From: CAYVUV01 sp964455095
GTDB lineage: Bacteria; Desulfobacterota; Binatia; HRBIN30; CADEER01
Reading direction: 5' to 3'
Assembly: GCA_964455095.1 (NCBI GenBank)
Contig: CAYVUV010000309.1
Span: 1 to 22,917 of the forward strand
DNA: 22,917 nucleotides
The notes below the pieces were generated by a model. That model was not told where the DNA came from. It was given only the letters and a program-made list of their open reading frames with translations, and ran no database searches. A program made the translations under genes and the position numbers. Shown piece after piece: positions 8,406-18,900 of the stretch (positions are counted from its first letter, which is position 1; each line of letters starts with the position of its first letter).

Positions 8406-9176
8406 ATGTCCGTCCTGGCCGCAACGCTCGCCGCCGTGACCGCGGCCATGCTCGTCGTCTGGGCGCTCAGCCTGGTGCTGCGCGATGCCAGCATCGTCGA
8501 TGTCTTCTGGGGCCTGGGGTTCATTCTCATTGCCATCACGGCGCGCGCCGTCGGCGACGGTTATCCGCCGCGCCAGACGTTGGTGCTGGTGCTGACCGCG
8601 CTGTGGGGCGGCCGCCTGGCGCTGTATCTCCTGTGGCGCAACTGGGGCCATGGCGAGGACTACCGCTACCGCGCCATGCGCAAGCGGCACGGCGAGCGCT
8701 TCGGTGTCGTCAGCCTCTACACCGTCTTCGCGCTGCAGGGCGGGCTGATGTGGATCGTCTCGCTGCCCGTGCAGGCGGCGCAGTTGGCCGCTGAGCCCGC
8801 GGCGCTGACCTGGCTCGACGCGGCCGGCACGCTGCTGTGGGCGGTCGGCTGGTGCTTCGAGTCGGTCGGCGACTGGCAGCTCGCCCGTTTCAAGGCCGAG
8901 CCGGCCAACCAGGGCAAGGTCATGGACCGCGGCCTGTGGGGCTACACGCGGCACCCGAACTACTTCGGCGATGCGCTGGTCTGGTGGGGGCTCTTTCTCA
9001 TTGCCCTGGCCACCCCGCGCGGCACCTGGACGATCATCGGGCCGATCGTCATGACCTTCTTCCTCATGCGCGTCTCGGGCGTCGCACTGCTCGAGCGCAA
9101 GCTGGTCAAGACGCGGCCGGAGTATGCGGACTATGTGCGGCGGACCAGCGCCTTCGTCCCCTGGCGACGGGGATGA
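8406..9176 (+). CDS. DUF1295 (steroid 5-alpha-reductase-like) membrane protein
   Basis: A 256-residue polytopic membrane protein with about six to seven hydrophobic segments. Family marks are DVFWGLGF near the N-terminus, YRYRAMRKRHGERFG in the middle and RHPNYFGD starting at R182, the last shared with NADPH-dependent sterol/enoyl reductases and isoprenylcysteine methyltransferases. Probable role: reduction or modification of a lipid, substrate unknown. AGGGA sits immediately ahead of the ATG. It is the last gene of the chalcone isomerase-like/acyltransferase unit. DUF1295 and chalcone isomerase-like genes are known to co-occur in proteobacterial stress and fatty-acid-modification clusters, which supports a shared lipid role (established in outline, applied here by inference). 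Confidence 0.88.
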   Translation: MSVLAATLAAVTAAMLVVWALSLVLRDASIVDVFWGLGFILIAITARAVGDGYPPRQTLVLVLTALWGGRLALYLLWRNWGHGEDYRYRAMRKRHGERFGVVSLYTVFALQGGLMWIVSLPVQAAQLAAEPAALTWLDAAGTLLWAVGWCFESVGDWQLARFKAEPANQGKVMDRGLWGYTRHPNYFGDALVWWGLFLIALATPRGTWTIIGPIVMTFFLMRVSGVALLERKLVKTRPEYADYVRRTSAFVPWRRG

Positions 9177-9298
9177 GGGCGTCGCCCGGTGACGTGACTC
9201 CGACCCTGTAGCGCTCAAACTTGTGCGGCCCGCAACCGAGCGGCGCGAGGCGGCGTTGCCGGGTGCGTGGCCTTGATATTGCAGCCAGCCGACGCCTT

Positions 9299-11125
<1,827 letters not shown>

Positions 11126-11265
11126 TCGACGCCGCGCGCTCGCGGCGCCCTTGCGCGCGCCGGCGCCCCGAGCCGGCCGCACCTCGCGCCACGCGCCCTG
11201 TCCATTGAATTACCCCTTGTTTCCAAATAAGAAACTGGCGCTTCACAGAGGGGGATCTGCGCGGA

Positions 11266-13407
11266 ATGTGGCCGCTCGTTCAGTGGTGGTTGATGCTCGA
11301 GGGGCTGGGGTTGATTGCGCTGCCCCTCACCTTCAGCCTGTTTGGCCCTGGCTCGGCCTACGGCTACCCGTTCGCCAAGGTCCTGGCCCTGCTGGTGCTG
11401 ACCTACATCGCCTGGCTGGCCGGCTTCGCCATTCCGATGGGCAGCGCGGTGGCCGGCGCGCTCGGCGCCCTGGTACTGGCCGGCGGGCTCGCCGCCTGGC
11501 TGCAGCGGCAGGCGCTGCTCGAATGGCTGCGCGGCGACGGCCTCCCGCTCATCATCCGCCACGACGTGTTGTGGACCGCGGGGTTCCTGTTCTTCGCCTG
11601 GATGCGTTCGCTGGCGCCCGACATCTTCGGCGCCGAGAAGTACATGGACTTCGCCTTCTTCAACCTGCTCGTGCGCACCCCCACCATGCCGCCGCCCGAC
11701 CCGTGGATGTCGGGCGAGTCGATCAATTACTACTACTTCGGCTACCTGATGTTCGCCACGCTGGCGCGCGTCAGCCGGCTGCCGACCTACATCAGCTACA
11801 ACCTGTGCGTCGTCACCGTCGGTGGGTTGGCGTTCGGATTGACCGCCTCCGTCGCCTATCAGATCACGCGCCGCTGGGGACTGGCCGTGCTCGGCGGCTT
11901 TCTCTCCGCGATACTGGGCAATCTCGACGGGTTCTTGCAGTTCCTCGAAAAGGGCACCGTCAGCGGCATGGACTACTGGCGCTCGTCACGCGTCGTCGCC
12001 AAGGGCGACACGATCAATGAGTTCCCGTTCTTCAGCATCATCCACGGCGACCTGCACCCGCACTTCATGGTCCTGCCGGTGAGCCTCCTGCTGCTCGCGG
12101 CGCTGCTCGACGAGCGCCTGTTCCCCTCGCATCCCGCGCCAGAGCCGCCCAACCCGTACCGGGCGCTGGTGCCGTTCGCGCTGGTGGCCTTCGTGTTGGG
12201 CGCCATCGTCGCCATCAGCCCCTGGGAGCTGCCGATCGGAGCGCTGGTCGTGACGCTGCTGGCCGGGCGCGCACAGCCGCTGTTGCCGCTGTTCGCGCGC
12301 CCGCGGCTGATGCTCGCCGGGCGCATCGTCGGCGTGATCGTCGCGGCGTACGTGTTGTTCCTGCCCTTCTATCTGAATTTCGCCGCGCCCACCGCCACAC
12401 CCGGACCGAACGACGTCTGCTTCGGCTCGGCGTGCTTCAAGATCGCGCAGACCTCGCTGGCGGAATTCCTTACCGTCTTCGGTCTGATGCTCTTCCCGCC
12501 GGCACTGTTGATCGGCGTGCGCGCCTGGCCGCTGCTGCCCGGCACGGGCGAATGGCGCCATCTGGTCGCGGCCGTGGTCGGGTTTGGCCTGCTCTTCACC
12601 GCGCTGGCCGGCAACGCCGTGCTGCCGCTGCTCGCCCTGCTGCTCGCCGGCGCGCTGCTGGTCGCCTACCGTGGCGTCGAAGGCGTCGAACGCGCCGGCT
12701 ATCTGCTGATTGCCACCGCGGTGGCCGCGCTACTGGCCTGCGAGTTGGTCTTTCTCAAAGACTCCTACGGCGACAAGCTCTACCGCATGAACACCGTGTT
12801 CAAGCTCTACTTCCAGGCCTGGACGATCCTGGCGGTGACCGTGCCGTGGGCTGTCGATCGGCTGTTGGCGTGGCGCTGGCAGTGGGCGCCGATGCCGCGC
12901 GTGATTACAGCGGCGGTGGCGCTGATGGTCGGCGCGGCGGCGTGTTATCCGCTCGGCATCATCTCCGACCGCGGCGGCAACCCGCGGCGCACGCTCAACG
13001 GCAATGCCTATCTGGAGCGCGAGCATCCGGGCGACTTCGCGGCGGTGGTGTGGCTGCGCGAGAACGTGCATAACCTCGACGTGATTCTCGAAGCCAGCGG
13101 CAACCCGTACTCGTACTACGCGCGCTTCTCGAGCAACACCGGCCTGCCGACGATCATGGGCTGGGCCAACCACGAAGGCCTCTGGCGGGCGCACGAACAG
13201 GACGTGAGCCGGCGCCGCGAGGAAGTGTCGCGCATGTACAACGCCCCGACGCTGGCCGAGATCCAGCCCCTGCTCGACAAGTACGGCGTCCGCTACGTGC
13301 TGGTCGGCGACATCGAGCGCGAGGACTATCAGCCCGCCGGGCTGCAGAAGTTCGCCGACCTGGAGGTCGCCTTCCGCAGCGGCCAGACGGTCATCTATCG
13401 CCGGTGA
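11266..13407 (+). CDS. DUF2298 polytopic membrane protein (YYY-motif, GT-C-like)
   Basis: A 713-residue protein with around a dozen hydrophobic segments. The family signature NYYYFGYLMF lies near residue 155, following the acidic loop DIFGAEKYMDFAFFN and PDPWMSGESI. HGDLHPHFMVLP comes about 110 residues later. Members of DUF2298 are thought to be membrane glycosyltransferases using lipid-linked sugars, but few have been studied. The soluble C-terminal tail (from YLEREHPGDFAAVVWL) resembles the ends of other GT-C proteins. The ATG follows GCGGA closely. A GT4 glycosyltransferase and a methyltransferase follow on the same strand, supporting a role in making or decorating a surface glycan. Confidence 0.9.
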   Translation: MWPLVQWWLMLEGLGLIALPLTFSLFGPGSAYGYPFAKVLALLVLTYIAWLAGFAIPMGSAVAGALGALVLAGGLAAWLQRQALLEWLRGDGLPLIIRHDVLWTAGFLFFAWMRSLAPDIFGAEKYMDFAFFNLLVRTPTMPPPDPWMSGESINYYYFGYLMFATLARVSRLPTYISYNLCVVTVGGLAFGLTASVAYQITRRWGLAVLGGFLSAILGNLDGFLQFLEKGTVSGMDYWRSSRVVAKGDTINEFPFFSIIHGDLHPHFMVLPVSLLLLAALLDERLFPSHPAPEPPNPYRALVPFALVAFVLGAIVAISPWELPIGALVVTLLAGRAQPLLPLFARPRLMLAGRIVGVIVAAYVLFLPFYLNFAAPTATPGPNDVCFGSACFKIAQTSLAEFLTVFGLMLFPPALLIGVRAWPLLPGTGEWRHLVAAVVGFGLLFTALAGNAVLPLLALLLAGALLVAYRGVEGVERAGYLLIATAVAALLACELVFLKDSYGDKLYRMNTVFKLYFQAWTILAVTVPWAVDRLLAWRWQWAPMPRVITAAVALMVGAAACYPLGIISDRGGNPRRTLNGNAYLEREHPGDFAAVVWLRENVHNLDVILEASGNPYSYYARFSSNTGLPTIMGWANHEGLWRAHEQDVSRRREEVSRMYNAPTLAEIQPLLDKYGVRYVLVGDIEREDYQPAGLQKFADLEVAFRSGQTVIYRR

Positions 13408-13490
13408 CCCAGCGCATTTCGCTCTGCCCGCCCTGCCTCCCGCTCTCGGCCGACCGCGTCGTCGCGGGTTGATTGCCGACCGACCGCACC

Positions 13491-14648
13491 ATGCGTGTTC
13501 TCATCGCGCTCACGTATTACCGGCCGCACGTCAGCGGCCTGACCATCTACGCCGAACGTCTGGCGCGCGGGCTGGCGCAGCGCGGGCACCAGGTGACGGT
13601 GCTGACGGCGCGGTTCGCGCCGGCGCTGGCGGCGCGCGAGGTGATCGACGGCGTCGACATCGTACGCGTGCCGGTCCGCACCAAGGTCAGCAAGGGCGTC
13701 ATCATGCCGCTCTTCCCGGCCTACGCGGCGGCGCTGGTGCGACGCCACGACGTGGTCAACATTCACATGCCGCAATTCGAGTCGGCCCTGCTCGCCGGGC
13801 TCGGTCGATTGTACGGGCGCGGCGTCGTGCTGACGTATCAGTGCGATCTGCAGCTCCCGCACGGCTGGTTCAATCGCGTCGTCGAAGCCAGTCTGTGGCC
13901 GCTCAACACCGCCGCCGCCCGCGCCGCCCACGCCATCGTCGTGACGTCGGCCGACTACGCCACCCACTCGCCGTTCCTCGCCCGCTACGCCGCCAAGCTG
14001 CACGCCATTCCGGCGCTGATCGACCTGCCAGCACCGCGGCCCGATCTCACGGCGGAGCTGGCCGCCACCTGGGGCCTCGGCGGCGACGGCGGCCGCATCG
14101 GCTTCGCTGCCCGCTTCGCCGCCGAGAAGGGAGTCGAGTACCTGCTGCGCGCGCTGCCCGCCGTGCTGGCGGAATATCCCGCCGCGCGCGTGGTGTTTAC
14201 CGGTGCCTACAAGGACACCGTCGGCGAGGAGGCCTACTGGCAGCGTCTGGCGCCGCTGATCGAGACCTATCGTGAGCACCTGACATTCCTCGACCTGCTG
14301 CCGGCGGAAGCCATGCCGAGCTTCTTCGCGCTATGCGATGTATTGGCGGTCACCAGCCTCAACTCGACCGAGGCCTTCGGTCTGGTGCAGGCGGAGGCGA
14401 TGCTGTCGGGCACACCGGTGGTCGCCACCGATCTGCCGGGCGTGCGCGAGGCGGTGCGGCGCACCGGCATGGGCCGCATCGTGGCGCCGCACGATGCCGC
14501 CGCGCTGGCCGACGCGCTGATCGACGTCATGCGCCGGCGCGCCGACTACGTGCGGCCGCGCGCCGAGATCGCGACCCACTTCGACCTCGATGCCGCCTTG
14601 CGCCGCTACGAAGCCCTCTTCGCCGAGGTCGCCCCGGCTGCCGCATGA
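13491..14648 (+). CDS. GT4-family glycosyltransferase
   Basis: A 385-residue GT-B fold enzyme that transfers a sugar from a nucleotide donor to a lipid or glycan acceptor at the cytoplasmic membrane face. The N-terminal Rossmann domain opens MRVLIALTYYRPHVSGLT and continues with GHQVTVLTARF. The donor-binding half begins GRIGFAARFAAEKGVEYLL. The E-x7-E motif of retaining GT4 enzymes is E294 and E302 in EAFGLVQAEAM, followed by GTPVVATDLPGVREAV. ATG 13491 is preferred over an in-frame TTG six codons upstream because the first strand starts directly at it. The stop overlaps the next gene's ATG (ATGA). Confidence 0.93.
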   Translation: MRVLIALTYYRPHVSGLTIYAERLARGLAQRGHQVTVLTARFAPALAAREVIDGVDIVRVPVRTKVSKGVIMPLFPAYAAALVRRHDVVNIHMPQFESALLAGLGRLYGRGVVLTYQCDLQLPHGWFNRVVEASLWPLNTAAARAAHAIVVTSADYATHSPFLARYAAKLHAIPALIDLPAPRPDLTAELAATWGLGGDGGRIGFAARFAAEKGVEYLLRALPAVLAEYPAARVVFTGAYKDTVGEEAYWQRLAPLIETYREHLTFLDLLPAEAMPSFFALCDVLAVTSLNSTEAFGLVQAEAMLSGTPVVATDLPGVREAVRRTGMGRIVAPHDAAALADALIDVMRRRADYVRPRAEIATHFDLDAALRRYEALFAEVAPAAA

Positions 14649-15352
14649 AACGCCCTGCGCCCTACTCCGACAACTACTACGCCGAGCACGGCCTCGACGA
14701 AGACCGCATCGCTCTGTGGTTCTACGCCCGCCTGGTGCGCCGCCTGCGCCCGGCTGGCGGCCGCTTGCTCGACTTCGGCTGCGGCACCGGACACCTGCTG
14801 CGCCGCCTGAACGACAGTTTCGAGACCTACGGCTACGACGCCTCGCCGCAGGCGCGCAGCCGCTGCCGGATGACGGCGCCCGACACCGTCGTGCTCGAGG
14901 ATTGGGAAACCTTGCCGGCCGACAGCCTCGACGTCATCGTCTCGCTGCACACGCTCGAGCACATCGCGCGGCCGCAGCCGGTGGTGCAGGCGCTGGGCAC
15001 GCGGCTGGTGCCCGGCGGGCTGCTTCTGTTCGTCGTCCCCAACCCCGGCGGCATCGGCCATCGCCTCAAGCAGCGCAAGTGGTTCGCCTTTCGCGATCCC
15101 ACCCACTGCAGCCTGCTGAGCCGCGGCGAATGGGTCATGCTCGCCCGCCGCGCCGGCCTGGAGATCGCCTGGGTGCGCGGCGACGGCATGTGGGATGCCC
15201 CGTACATTCCGCTCGTGCCGACCTCCTGGCAGCGCGCGATCTTCGGCGCGCCCGCGGCGCTGCAGATGATCTCGCCACTGCGCCGGCCGTTTCTGCCTTC
15301 GCCATTGGGCGAATGCCTCATCGTCGCCGCCGTGCGGCCGCTGGCGAAGTAA
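14645..15352 (+). CDS. Class I SAM-dependent methyltransferase, coupled to the glycosyltransferase
   Basis: A 235-residue protein. The SAM-binding motif I is LLDFGCGTGHLL (D43-G49). Motif II-like YGYDASP, LDVIVSLHTLEHI and LVPGGLLLFVVPNP follow in the normal order, and KWFAFRDPTHCSLLS is typical of methyltransferases found in polysaccharide clusters. The four-base overlap with the GT4 gene suggests that it methylates the glycan or lipid-linked sugar made by that enzyme (inference). No membrane segment is clear, though the C-terminal WQRAIFGAPAALQMI could associate with membrane. Confidence 0.92.
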   Translation: MKRPAPYSDNYYAEHGLDEDRIALWFYARLVRRLRPAGGRLLDFGCGTGHLLRRLNDSFETYGYDASPQARSRCRMTAPDTVVLEDWETLPADSLDVIVSLHTLEHIARPQPVVQALGTRLVPGGLLLFVVPNPGGIGHRLKQRKWFAFRDPTHCSLLSRGEWVMLARRAGLEIAWVRGDGMWDAPYIPLVPTSWQRAIFGAPAALQMISPLRRPFLPSPLGECLIVAAVRPLAK

Positions 15353-15366
15353 CGTTGAATAAGAAG

Positions 15367-15430
15367 TCTCACGCGAAGACGCGAAAGACGAAGCCTATCC
15401 CCTTCGCGGCTTCGCGCCTTCGCGTGAGCA
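15367..15430. repeat. Palindromic intergenic repeat, family C
   Basis: CTCACGCGAAGACGCGAAAG on the left is matched by CTTCGCGCCTTCGCGTGAG on the right, an imperfect inverted repeat of about 26 bases per arm with a short spacer. It lies between two methyltransferase genes and could end transcription of the glycosylation unit. It is unrelated in sequence to the two repeats near 6 kb. Confidence 0.8.
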
Positions 15431-15475
15431 CCTCCGAGTGCCGGCACACGAAGGACGTGCTATGGGCGGCCGAGC

Positions 15476-16144
15476 ATGACCGCACCGATCTTCGACCGCT
15501 GGGCTCAGACCTACGACCGCGCGCGGCGGCAGCTGGTGCCGTGTCTCGACGACTTCTACGACGCGGTGATCGCGCAGCTGCCGTTCGACGAGCAGGCGCC
15601 GCTGCACGTGCTCGACCTCGGCGCTGGTACGGGGTTGCTCTCGCTGTTCGTCGCGAAGCAGTTCCCCAATGCACACCTGACGCTGGTCGACATCGCCGAC
15701 CAGATGCTGGAGAAGGCGCGCGAGCGCTTCGCCGACGAACCGCAGCGCTTCGCGTTCGTGTGCGCCGACTACGCCCGTATCGCCCTGCCCGGCCCGTTCG
15801 ACGCCGTCGTCTCTGGCCTGTCCATTCATCACCTCGAGGACGAGCAGAAGCGCGCCTTGTTCCGCTCCGTCCATGACTCCCTCGCGCCCGGCGGCGCGTT
15901 CATCAACGCCGACCAGGTCCTGGGCGCGACGCCGGAGATCGAACAGCGCTATCGCGCCACGTGGCTGCGCCAGGTGCGCGGCCGCGTCGACGAAGCCGAC
16001 CTGGCCGCCGCGCTCGAGCGCATGAAGGACGACAAAATGGCCACGCTCGAAGCGCAGCTCGCGTGGCTACGCGAAGCGGGCTTCGCATCAGTCGACTGCT
16101 GGTACAAGAGCTACAACTTCGCCGTCTTCGGCGGCCGTGTCTGA
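15476..16144 (+). CDS. Class I SAM-dependent methyltransferase
   Basis: A 222-residue protein. It opens with FDRWAQTYDRAR, a style common to small-molecule and ubiquinone-type methyltransferases. SAM motif I is VLDLGAGTGLLS (D47-G53), followed by TLVDIADQMLEKAR, FVCADYARI and the acceptor-side FDAVVSGLSIHHLED. The C-terminal helix-rich part (LAAALERMKDDKMATLEAQ) ends in WYKSYNFAVFGG, seen in other members of this group. The substrate is not predictable. It is separated from the previous gene by 123 bases holding a palindromic repeat, so it is probably its own transcript. The ribosome site is weak (GAG close to the ATG). Confidence 0.92.
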   Translation: MTAPIFDRWAQTYDRARRQLVPCLDDFYDAVIAQLPFDEQAPLHVLDLGAGTGLLSLFVAKQFPNAHLTLVDIADQMLEKARERFADEPQRFAFVCADYARIALPGPFDAVVSGLSIHHLEDEQKRALFRSVHDSLAPGGAFINADQVLGATPEIEQRYRATWLRQVRGRVDEADLAAALERMKDDKMATLEAQLAWLREAGFASVDCWYKSYNFAVFGGRV

Positions 16145-16167
16145 CCAGACATACTCACCGCCACCCC

Positions 16168-16188
16168 TCGGCCGCTGGCGCCGGCCGA
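16168..16188. terminator. Possible terminator hairpin between convergent genes
   Basis: TCGGCC and GGCCGA arms surround a nine-base loop that can itself pair. It lies in the 70-base gap between the methyltransferase stop and the stop of the cysteine-rich gene. No T-run follows in either direction, so it is only a candidate. Confidence 0.3.
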
Positions 16189-16214
16189 CGGCGCTCACGG
16201 CCGATGGTTCCCCT

Positions 16215-18893
16215 CTAAGGATTCGACCGCTGCAGTTTGAGCTGGTCGGCGCGATTGGTCCTCGCGTCGGCTTCATCGAACGTCGACTCGAAGCAGATCG
16301 GCGTCCCGTTGTTGAGCGCCTGCACCGTCACCGGGAATCCCGCCGGTGTCAGCGGCAGCGTGCCGGGCGCGAGATCGTCGAGCTGATCGCCCTTGCCCTT
16401 CCACAGGATCTTCGAACGGTCGGCGTTCGCCTTGCCCGTGAGGAGGATCTTCTGGATGCCGTCCTGCGAAGCGGGGCCGTCGAGGTAGCGATAGCCTTTG
16501 CCGCCAACGAAGCGCCAGATGTGCGGGTCCGCCTGGACCTCAGCTTCGGCGATCAAGGCGGGACTGCTCCCGGAGTACAGGCAGAGCGCGTAGTTGGTCG
16601 TCGTCAGCGGTTCGCCGAAGTCGGACGGCACGGTGGCCTGGCCGTTCCCCCACTTCCAGAGCAGACGATCCTTCGAGTTGGACACCTTGTCCTTCAGCGA
16701 CAGGAGGGAGCGGCCGGACGTGCGGCAGTTGGGCAATGGCGCCGGCGGACATTCCGCGGCGCAAACGTCCGATCCCTCGTCGCAGGACGCAAAGCACGGG
16801 TCGGGATTGTCGACGCACGCTCCCGACTGACAGCTCTCCTCGCCGTTGCAGAACGCGCCGTCACTGCAGTCCGTCCCATCGCCGACGAATCCGTCGGCGG
16901 GGCACGCCACGTCGGCTGTGCCGCTGCACGTCTCGGCGACGTCGCAGACCCCGGCTTGCGCCCGACACTCGGTGCCGGTGGAGCTCACAGTATCGGCCGG
17001 GCAGCTTGCTCCCGGAGTGCCGGTGCACGTCTCGTCCGGATCGCAGGCGTCACCCGTTCCCGGGTTGCAGACGTCGCCGGCGTTGCCCGGCGCATCGTCG
17101 ACCGGACACGCCGCACCCGGCGCTCCCGTGCACGTCTCGTCAGCGTCGCACGCGTCGCCCGAACCGGGGCGGCAGACGTCGCCGGCGTTGCCCGCCGCAT
17201 CGTCCGCCGGGCACATTGCGCCGGGAGTCCCGGTGCAGGTTTCGGCCGCATCGCACGCATCGCCCGAGCCGGGACGACAGACGTCGCCGGCGTTGCCCGC
17301 CGCATCGTTCGCCGGGCACGTCGCACCGGGAGTCCCTGTGCACGTCTCCGCCGCGTCGCAGGAATCGCCCGAGCCGGGACGACAGACGTCGCCCGCGTTG
17401 CCGGCCGCATCGTTCGCGGGGCATGGCGCGCCGGGAGTCCCGGTGCAGGTCTCGGTTGCATCGCACGCATCGCCCGAGCCGATCCGACACGTATCGCCGG
17501 CGTTGCCCGGCGCGTCGTCTGGCGGGCAGGCTGCGCCGGGAGTCCCGGTGCAGGTCTCCGTTGCGTCACACGAATCGCCCGAGCCGCTGCGGCAGGGAGT
17601 TCCCCCGGAGCTGACCACGTCGCTCGGGCAGGTCTTGGCAACGCCGTTGCAGTTCTCGGTCGGATCACACAGGTCGCCAGAGCCGGCGCGGCATGGAGTG
17701 CTCGAGGATTGGACGCCGTCGCCGGGACAGTTGGGCCCGCTGCCGGTGCAGAACTCGGCCGCATCGCAGACGCCGGAGGCGGCGCGGCACAACACGAACG
17801 ACGGCTCGAAGGCGTCCGCGGGACATTCGCCACTCAGGCCGCTGCAGACCTCGAAGAGGTCGCAAAATGCCGCCGTCGGACGACAGATCTCTCCGTTGGC
17901 TCGCCGCTGGCAAAAGCTTGTGCAGCACGACGTCGACAGCCCGTTGGCGGCGCCCTGGTCGCAGGTCTCGCCGGCGTTGATCACCCCGTTGCCGCAGTTC
18001 GACGTGACGTTGAGAGTCCAGACGCTGTTGTAACCGTCCGGCAGCACCGCGCGGCCCCACGTCGAGTAGTTGTCGGCGCTGATACGGTCGACGGTTCCGC
18101 CGCAGCAGTCGTCGACGTTGTCGTAGCCGAGGAGCACCGCGGCGTCCTCGCCACCCGAGGCGCTGCTGCAGCCGAACCCGCTGCAGCCGGCATTGGAAAA
18201 GGCACCGATGTCGAAGGCAATCGTCACCGAGAAGGTACCGTTACCGGTACCGCTGACGATGCCATTCTGGGTGCGAGAGCCGGCGAAGGGGCCGGCCGAT
18301 TGGGTGCCGTTGTTGGAGACGTTGCTGAGAGCCCCTGTGAGCGAGACGCCAAAGCTCAAGTCGGTGGCGCCGACATCGACGTCGATGATCGAGATCGCCG
18401 CATTGCCGAAGTCCTGCGTGCCCACGGCGGTGGCGGCGCCGTCGCCGGCGAAGCCGTACAGGCCTTGCACGAACTGCCCCACGTTGACCGACCAGTTCTC
18501 GACCACCGTTGCCGTCACGGCGAACACGAGCGAGTAGCGAATCTTGCCCCACTCGTATTCGTCCTGCCCGTCGACGGCCGAATCAGCGGCGACACCGGCG
18601 TCGATGGTGAACGAGATCGACGTGCTGCTGCCCGGCGATGCAGACGCGGAGGCGAGCCCCGAGTTGGCGAGGCGCATAAAGTTGCTGTCCGACCCGCCGA
18701 GCGGCTCCGAGCAGGCGGCGTTCGCCGGGTTGTAGGGATCCTCGTCGTCGTTGCCGCCGTTGGTGTTGGCGGTGATGCAGGTGCTGTTGTTGGTGATCAA
18801 GGTGAGCGAGATGGTGGCTGCGTCAGCTGCAGAGGCAGCGAGAAGTGCCAGACCCAGCGCAAGCCAGGCCGTCCGGCTCCACAATGCACTCAT
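16215..18893 (-). CDS. Secreted cysteine-rich repeat protein
   Basis: An 892-residue protein. Residues 1-25 are a signal peptide (MSALWSRTAWLALGLALLAA, cut after ADA). The next 280 or so residues are Gly/Ser/Asn-rich, beta-like and cysteine-poor, resembling an extracellular adhesion or anchoring module. From CGNGVINAGETC onward come about eleven cysteine units of the type CDAxETC; six of them (16990-17600) are near-identical 35-residue copies with consensus GSGDxCDAxETCTGTPGA. They end with CNGEESC and a CxxxCDEGSDVCAAEC stretch. The last 150 residues form a separate domain (LLWKWGNGQA, WRFVGGKGYRYLD, KILWKGKGDQL). Even cysteine spacing implies disulfides and hence export. Similar domains recur in proteins of unknown function in delta-proteobacterial relatives (from memory). 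ATG 18893 is chosen for its signal peptide and its G-rich AGGGGGGGAG ribosome site seven bases upstream. Confidence 0.9.
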   Translation of the reverse strand: MSALWSRTAWLALGLALLAASAADAATISLTLITNNSTCITANTNGGNDDEDPYNPANAACSEPLGGSDSNFMRLANSGLASASASPGSSTSISFTIDAGVAADSAVDGQDEYEWGKIRYSLVFAVTATVVENWSVNVGQFVQGLYGFAGDGAATAVGTQDFGNAAISIIDVDVGATDLSFGVSLTGALSNVSNNGTQSAGPFAGSRTQNGIVSGTGNGTFSVTIAFDIGAFSNAGCSGFGCSSASGGEDAAVLLGYDNVDDCCGGTVDRISADNYSTWGRAVLPDGYNSVWTLNVTSNCGNGVINAGETCDQGAANGLSTSCCTSFCQRRANGEICRPTAAFCDLFEVCSGLSGECPADAFEPSFVLCRAASGVCDAAEFCTGSGPNCPGDGVQSSSTPCRAGSGDLCDPTENCNGVAKTCPSDVVSSGGTPCRSGSGDSCDATETCTGTPGAACPPDDAPGNAGDTCRIGSGDACDATETCTGTPGAPCPANDAAGNAGDVCRPGSGDSCDAAETCTGTPGATCPANDAAGNAGDVCRPGSGDACDAAETCTGTPGAMCPADDAAGNAGDVCRPGSGDACDADETCTGAPGAACPVDDAPGNAGDVCNPGTGDACDPDETCTGTPGASCPADTVSSTGTECRAQAGVCDVAETCSGTADVACPADGFVGDGTDCSDGAFCNGEESCQSGACVDNPDPCFASCDEGSDVCAAECPPAPLPNCRTSGRSLLSLKDKVSNSKDRLLWKWGNGQATVPSDFGEPLTTTNYALCLYSGSSPALIAEAEVQADPHIWRFVGGKGYRYLDGPASQDGIQKILLTGKANADRSKILWKGKGDQLDDLAPGTLPLTPAGFPVTVQALNNGTPICFESTFDEADARTNRADQLKLQRSNP
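16990..17600 (-). repeat. 105-bp tandem repeat array (about six near-identical units)
   Basis: The plus strand shows a repeated block containing CAGACGTCGCCGGCGTTGCC and CGCACGCATCGCCCGAGCC every 105 bases. It encodes 35-residue cysteine units. Similarity between neighbours is much higher than in the 144-bp array at 1.6-4.2 kb, pointing to recent duplication or gene conversion. Confidence 0.88.
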
Positions 18894-18900
18894 CGACCGA

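Noticed and set aside
11205..11233. A/T-rich stretch with TTGAAT and TAAGAA at promoter-like spacing before the DUF2298 gene
   Set aside because: The -10 match is only three of six and the spacing fits by chance in a small A/T-rich island, so it is not listed as a promoter.
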